Assembly (NCBI GenBank): GCA_033439795.1
Contig: JAUTDP010000003.1
Coordinates: forward strand, 3,596,001 to 3,660,000
Direction of reading: 5' to 3'
Length of the DNA stretch: 64,000 nt
From: Sordaria brevicollis
Taxonomy: Eukaryota > Ascomycota > Sordariomycetes > Sordariales > Sordariaceae
The position numbers and the translations under genes are program-made. The notes beneath the pieces were generated by a model that saw only the letters and a program-made list of their open reading frames with translations, was not told the DNA's origin and ran no database searches. This document shows positions 58,696-64,000 of this stretch, one piece after another. Position 1 is the stretch's first letter. Each line of letters opens with the position of its first letter.

Positions 58696-60042
58696 AGAAG
58701 AGCGTGGAGCCGTCGATGATGAGGTGCAGGAAGCTCCAATTACGATGAGATATGTATGGTGGGAAAATGGAGTTAAGGTGCATATGAACAAACAAAGAAT
58801 AGAAGCCAATTCGACTTGAATTGGGATGGAAAGATCAATTAAATATTCACATCTCCTTCAGAAATTCTAGACTCTCCGTGTCAGTGTCTCTTTGACATCT
58901 GTTGCGTATTGGACTTCTCTGCTGTGACAAGCTTCCCCACACTTCAACCACCCGACGCCTCCGTGAAGTCGTGACAATTGGTCTCGGGGCATGTGTTAAG
59001 CATTCCACGTTCAACCCTAACCCTTTAGCACATCCATCCCGACATATCCCCACGCCTCTCCCGAGTCAGGTCTCCTGGTGATCGGCCCCCTGGACCGCGC
59101 AGGATCCGTTGTGTTGCGAGCCAGAAGCTTCATGGAAGAAGCTGTCATTGTTGGTTTCAGATTCGATCAAGATCTGACTTTATGCAGAGGCAGAGTAGGG
59201 TATATTTATGGAAAAAGGCCATCCGGATCTAAAATGGGAACTGGTATATACAAGAAATATGAGAACCCTCCATGGCCGCCTTCTTTTGCGAGCGGCCTTT
59301 TTCTTATTCTCTAGTGGTCCAGATCTTTTGAATCATCTCTATGTGGGTATGGTTGTTGGACAAAGGAGACGTTAAAGAGCTCGGCCAACAAAGTGACAGA
59401 GTCTCGAATAGAAATTAGACAATACTAGAATAGCGATAATGATGATGACAATGCATGCACACAGAGTGAAAAGAGGTAGATATATGAACTAACTCTCTTT
59501 TCCATCTTCTCGCTTTTCCCAATGGTAAAAAAATACGTCGCAATTGAAATTGCCCGCTTTCTTTTCCCACAGAGATCCCGTCAACAGAGAGAACCTCCCA
59601 AGTCAAGAAAGATATGTGCGGGGCCGAAGTTGCGGCGTGGCTAATATGTACACAATGTACTGGGACATCCGAGACGACCAAAATGTGCGGTGATGATGCT
59701 TTCAGGCCTGCCTCTCCTCAAGATGCATTATATCCCTTTTTCTTCTCTCGAAAAGCCCCCTCTGGCGGGCAAGCCTCGTCCAGCGCGCGCCGAATCAGAC
59801 TTTTTCTCCGTGGAAATGTAAAAGAAGTGTAAACAGCTCTCGCCGTGCGGTAGTGTCCCATGTTTCCTGTACACGCCTTGAAACTCCGTAAACTTGAACA
59901 AGAAAAAGTCATCAATGCAACAGCGAACCCCAAAAGAGCCTCTCATGTGCCGAAAAGAAAGAAAGGGAGCACAGCAAGCTCTATCAATTTGCCAGGTTCT
60001 TTTTTGTCTTTTTTGCAGTTGTACCGTTTTGATATTTACACT
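58696..60042. other. Spacer right of the transposon complex
   Basis: Normal GC content returns abruptly at the inverted repeat. No gene is supported; it contains the 3' flank of the membrane-protein gene. Confidence 0.5.
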
Positions 60043-60588
60043 TTAACGGTACTCCTTCTCCTTGAGACCGCCGATCTTTTCGATATCGACGGAAACAAAT
60101 TGCGAGTTGCTTTCCTTCTCGTAGGCGGGGAGCTGCTCATCCTGGCGGGGCTCGAGGCCAATGGTAGACTCGCCGAGTCTGACCACGAGAACACGGCCGC
60201 TGCGGTGGCGGCCTTGATCATCCTGCTCATCCGGGAACGTAATGTGGATCTCGGGAACGTTGTCGGGAGAGTGAGGAGGAGAAGCGGGATTCTGGAGCAT
60301 GGGCTGTCCGTCCTTGAAGACAATGACGCTGGACCGGGGGGCGCCGGGCCCAGTGGAAATGGTAAGACGTCGGTGATTACTGGAGCGTTTCTCTTGGTCG
60401 TGGTACTGAGGAAGGGTCTCGCCCATGCCGGGCGTCTTTTGCTTCATCCTCTTGAGGAGCAAGAGAATGGTGACTGACAAAAGGGCGCAAAAGACGAGCA
60501 CCAGGAGGGCGATCATTAGGTTGACAAGGTTGGCATTAGGCGACTCATCGTCGACGGTGCGGCGGACAAAGCTTCTGAGCGACTCCAT
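60043..60588 (-). CDS. Small single-pass membrane protein with PY-like motifs
   Basis: One exon, 181 residues. A short polar head (1-20) is followed by one hydrophobic segment at about 21-45 (LVNLMIALLVLVFCALLSVT) and a basic stop-transfer KRMKQK. The remaining 130 residues are a polar tail with LPQYH and LPAYEKE, short motifs of the kind bound by WW-domain ubiquitin ligases or adaptors. There is no signal peptide ahead of the helix. By the positive-inside rule the tail faces the cytosol. No family name can be given. The ATG in CAAAATGG has a good context. Confidence 0.75.
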   Translation of the reverse strand: MESLRSFVRRTVDDESPNANLVNLMIALLVLVFCALLSVTILLLLKRMKQKTPGMGETLPQYHDQEKRSSNHRRLTISTGPGAPRSSVIVFKDGQPMLQNPASPPHSPDNVPEIHITFPDEQDDQGRHRSGRVLVVRLGESTIGLEPRQDEQLPAYEKESNSQFVSVDIEKIGGLKEKEYR

Positions 60589-63363
60589 TTTGACGTGTGT
60601 GTGGTGTATATGTAAAGAGTGTGGTTTATATGTGGTGGTACGTGATGTACGGGTGCGTTGTACGTATGTATGTACGGCTTTGGTAGAACGAATGTCGTCG
60701 GTGTAAGATTGGTCGTGGAACTCGATAATGCTTCTTCAAAGGCTACAAACGATGGATATACCGGGATTCTGGATCTGTAGGTCAATCTGTCAGCAACTTG
60801 TTCCCTCTCATGGTTGTTGGCGCGAGCTCAAAGGATCGCAAAAGTCTTTGGTGTTGTCCATAGAGTCTCCTTGCCATTCCCGAGACTGGTATGAAATGCC
60901 TTTATGGCTCCTGAAACTCGGGGACTTTGGGATTCTGGAATCTTGGGTCTCTAATCGGAAACGTACGCAAGGGATGGCCGTATCAAGAATCTACCCAAGA
61001 TATATCGTCTTGTCCAAATAGTGTCGTGTGGTCGGTGGGGATCTGCGTGAGAGAGTGTTTTAAAAAAAAAGACTGGACGGAATCGACTAAGAGAGTGAAG
61101 TCGAAACCAAGGGGGTTGAGAAAGAAGGTATGGGTTGGGTTGGAAAGAATGACAAAGTGCAGTCCCCTAGACCGTTGACGCCGACGATGGTTCTGGTGTT
61201 TGGTTGAAGAAGTTGAGATGGACGAGTTCGTGAGGGAAAGCGAAAGAGGAGAAGGAGGACCCGGCAGGTTCAAGAGGAGCGAGCGACAAGACGGGCGCTG
61301 GCCTTCTAGCCCGGTCCAACGCAGGCTTCACCAGACTCCATCCCGGCACACCTCCCACGACTCCTGGCCCTCTTGGGTGCCATCCTGCCCTGGCCGCTTG
61401 GCTCGAATGTGCTTGACTGGCCGCAAAGGGCTCGCGTGTGGGATCTGGTGGGCTCGCAGGGCTCCATCCGTCAGGGGGAGCTGGGGAAGAAAAAGGAGCT
61501 ATACCCCAAACAGGAATAGCACAAGTCAAAAGCAGGGGCCGCTCAAAAGCTCATCCAGGGCGCCAACCAGAGCACGTTGTTCTTGGGATGACGGACCCGC
61601 CTAATACGGAGCCCATCCAATGATAGTGTCAGGCTGTTCGATGAAGGCGGGTCCAATTTGTGATTGCCGCCAAGGGCCCATTTTGGCCCATTTGGCTCTC
61701 TTTCTGTTTTTGGATCATTCAGGAACAGGAAAGGAAGAAATTTGGAAAAAGGGAAACGAACCATGGCCCGTGCTCGGTTCCCAAGATTGCAAGACAATGC
61801 GCAACGCAGCATTGCAATGTCAGCAATGTGTGGCCCTCATATTGGTGAGGTTCCCTGAGATGAGGGCGTTCGCCTGGCTGTGAAGTGAGCTTTGTTCAAT
61901 GTCTCGTCACAATTCCAACGCATTTGCTTCATCTGGTCTAAAAGATCCAACCGAGGGAGAGCACACAGACGGGACGGGCAGGTCTGGGCAACACCCGACG
62001 TCCCGACCTTCATTCTGTCCTGTCTTATCGATAAGCGCTTGGTACCAGCCCGGACTGGACCAGCCTGGGTTGTTCTTGCCTTCTCTTGGGTCGATCGCAA
62101 CCGCCAGGAAATAACTTCCCACGACATTGATTCGTCCAGCTCTGTCAGGTGTTCTCGTTAGTTTGCATTGTCACATCTGGCTGTGTCTTCAGTCCTGTTC
62201 CCTTCTTCTCTTTTCCCGTCTCAACTCACTCACTCTGGTCGGCGTATCGCTTAAGTCCCCTTCTGCAGTCGACGGACAACGAATTGATCTTGAACACGCC
62301 ACCAAGCACCAACACTCCGGTTCTAACGCACTTGCACGACGACGCCTCTTCGTACTCAGCTTACTGGATCATAACCACCGGAGCTCACAAGAAAGCTCGG
62401 TTGATGCCGACAAACAGGCGCCGTTCCGATCACTAAATCGTAAGGCTGCAGCTTCGCGGGTACGGCGACGCCCAATGATCAGTCTTTCCTCACCACTCCC
62501 CCGCATCCTCATGCTTTATCTCGCGAGCCACACACGACACACCCGAGATGGACATGCCGACGGTATCTTGGGTTGTTCATGGGAAAGTCGGCGTCATTAA
62601 GATCCCGCCGCCAGTTATTCATCCCCACACGGATTGATTCAACGGACACTCTGCCAACCCGGAATGGTTCTCGAAATGGCCCTGCGAGGGCTGAAGGTAG
62701 CAATGGTCAAGATTTCCTTCTCTCGCAGTGAACAAGTGTTTCTGCAATGGCATCACCAAACTCTCATTCTTACGTCGCTGACGGTCCAGGAGGCCACAAC
62801 AACCGAAACACTGGCAAAGTCGGGCAGCCTCAAAGGCAAAGGACACGATCAACGGGTCAGCAACAGTCGCCGGCCTTGTCAGATTCACGTTGCCGGCTCT
62901 GGAGCTGTTTGGCAGCGTAACAGCATGCTGTCCTACGACAGCTGTTGGAGCACACCTGTCGAGCGGACGGCTATGACTGCAGGCAACCGTATAAAAGCAC
63001 CACTGACTGGAGGGTTCAAGACAACAATCGATTCTCCAGCCCATTGGAAGATTGCCACTCTCCGCCTGTGAGACGCGAAACGTCCATGTATCGGAGCAAC
63101 AGGGCGAACGGTTTTAGTCACATGAGCCGTGGGGTGCACTGTTGCCGAGAGTCCACTCACAATAAAGTACGCCGTGTCCTTCTTTCCAGCAAGTGTTGGA
63201 TTTCTCATAGCACAGCTCGTCTGGGCGGGTTATCAAATCCGGGTCTATATTTGAGCTTGGTTACCGCGTGCTGGTACGTTGGTTGATGACGCCAATGTTC
63301 CAGGTCCCTCCGAAACGTGGGCGAACCACAGCAACTTGGCTTCCGAAAACATCGGAACGGTGA
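60589..63363. other. Spacer, possible 5' exons of the gene at the right edge
   Basis: Short overlapping frames only. The plus strand from about 62.7 to 63.29 kb has several open stretches (a short ATG frame at 62747-62902; an open frame ending about 63286) that could be upstream exons of the 63.4-63.95 kb gene, but I cannot join them with good splice sites. Confidence 0.35.
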
Positions 63364-63950
63364 CTGGATGAAAGGGTGTTTCTGGCGAAAATTTCGCAAA
63401 ATCAACCTGAGCCGGATGAATTGCTCACAGCCGGGTGCTGGCTCCAGGATAGGCGGAATCCAGTGTTGCAAAGGGCGGGTGCGGTTGGCCTTCTCGACTC
63501 GAAGAACTGCTTGTTGGCATCGGCCGCTGAAACGAAGGAGAGGATCTACCAATATTTTCAATCCCTGGCTTCCCTGAGTCGCCTGGTTAAAGTAAGTTGG
63601 TGATACTAACAACGGCTCAACACACTCATCCTGGTTGGTTCAGCCCAGTGCCAATCACAATATTGCGGACGCTATCGATCGACAAACCATGTCTTCCACT
63701 TCCGACGAGCGATCACTCTTGAGCAATGATGTACATGCGCCATTCTTTCGGGCTTTCCCGAGTTGCGCTAGGTAAGACATTGCCATCCTCAGCATACCGA
63801 AGGAGCATCATGGTGTATTCTGCCATCTTCCCGCCCGAAAACTTCTGGGCTGACTAGCTGTATATCATGATGGAACTAACATGAGCGATGGTCAGGCTAC
63901 CAGACGACAATCCTGTATTAGTTTGGAGCACCTGTTATCTACAACAATAG
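63364..63950 (+). CDS. 3' exons of an unrecognised multi-exon gene (partial model)
   Basis: The open stretch to 63591 reads LTAGCWLQDRRNPVLQRAGA and on to ERIYQYFQSLASLSRL. It is followed by a canonical intron (63592-63643: GTAAGT, ACTAAC, CAG), exon 63644-63771, a second canonical intron (63772-63895: GTAAGA, ACTAAC, CAG) and a last exon ending in TAG at 63950. Phase is kept across both joins (0, then 2), which is unlikely by chance. The 5' part is unresolved and no domain is recognised. Confidence 0.4.
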
Positions 63951-63968
63951 CCCGACAATGATCTGTAC

Positions 63969-63969
<1 letters not shown>

Positions 63970-64000
<31 letters not shown>
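63970..64000 (+). repeat. Poly(C) run of at least 31 at the window edge
   Basis: Uninterrupted C from 63970 to the last base. It may continue outside the window. A true G/C homopolymer of this length is rare, so a contig end or sequencing artefact is possible. Confidence 0.9.

Noticed and set aside
1..64000. CRISPR arrays, bacterial operons, rRNA or dispersed 5S genes
   Set aside because: No spaced direct-repeat array or rRNA-like sequence was seen, and the gene structures are eukaryotic.

Overview
The window is nuclear DNA of a filamentous ascomycete, most likely a Sordariales fungus of the Neurospora/Sordaria type. The evidence is: short introns (about 55-135 bp) with GT..AG ends and CTRAC-like branch points; protein families typical of filamentous fungi (SH3/WW RasGEF, C2H2 plus fungal-type regulator, GH64, GPI-anchored GH16, Gpi13); wide gene-poor spacers; and AT-rich blocks in which repeats carry dense C:G to T:A changes and stop codons, the footprint of repeat-induced point mutation (RIP). 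Species is an inference; no marker gene is present.

Layout. 1-2144 (-): N-terminal part of a Cdc25-type RasGEF running off the left edge. 3543-9171: complete but RIP-destroyed Ty1/Copia retrotransposon (188-bp LTRs, AGTAT target duplication). 9.2-23.5 kb: gene-poor, with a poly(A) run, a 12-bp CT minisatellite lying between two copies of a 44-bp inverted repeat, and no gene I can defend. 23796-26426 (+): C2H2 transcription factor with a short upstream ORF in its leader. 28682-29924 (+): secreted GPI-anchored GH16 protein. 32001-33563 (+): GH64 beta-1,3-glucanase without a signal peptide. 35309-36664 (+): hydrophilic LEA-like protein. 38693-39937 (+): orphan four-exon gene whose 3' end is heptapeptide repeats, lying in a 507-bp tandem duplication that RIP has attacked. 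41381-44782 (-): gpi13, GPI-anchor ethanolamine phosphate transferase 3. 45112-58695: a nested transposon complex. 60043-60588 (-): small single-pass membrane protein. 63.36-63.95 kb (+): 3' exons of an unrecognised gene. The window ends in a run of at least 31 C.

Most notable structure. The 13.6-kb AT-rich block at 45.1-58.7 kb is one DNA transposon with 70/80-bp terminal inverted repeats starting GGGG and a perfect 9-bp target duplication (GGATCAAGG). These are the hallmarks of a Mutator-like element (Hop-type in fungi). It inserted about 330 bp upstream of the gpi13 start codon. A 7.9-kb Copia element with 700-bp LTRs later inserted inside it. The outer element carries decayed coding sequence on both sides of the Copia insertion, including an unrecognised second gene with a legible 5' exon, splice donor and Lys-rich C-terminus.

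Functional links. Several genes concern the cell surface: Gpi13 completes the GPI anchor precursor, the GH16 enzyme is probably GPI-anchored, and GH64 cuts beta-1,3-glucan. The RasGEF and the C2H2 regulator are signalling and control proteins. No operon-like organisation is expected or seen.
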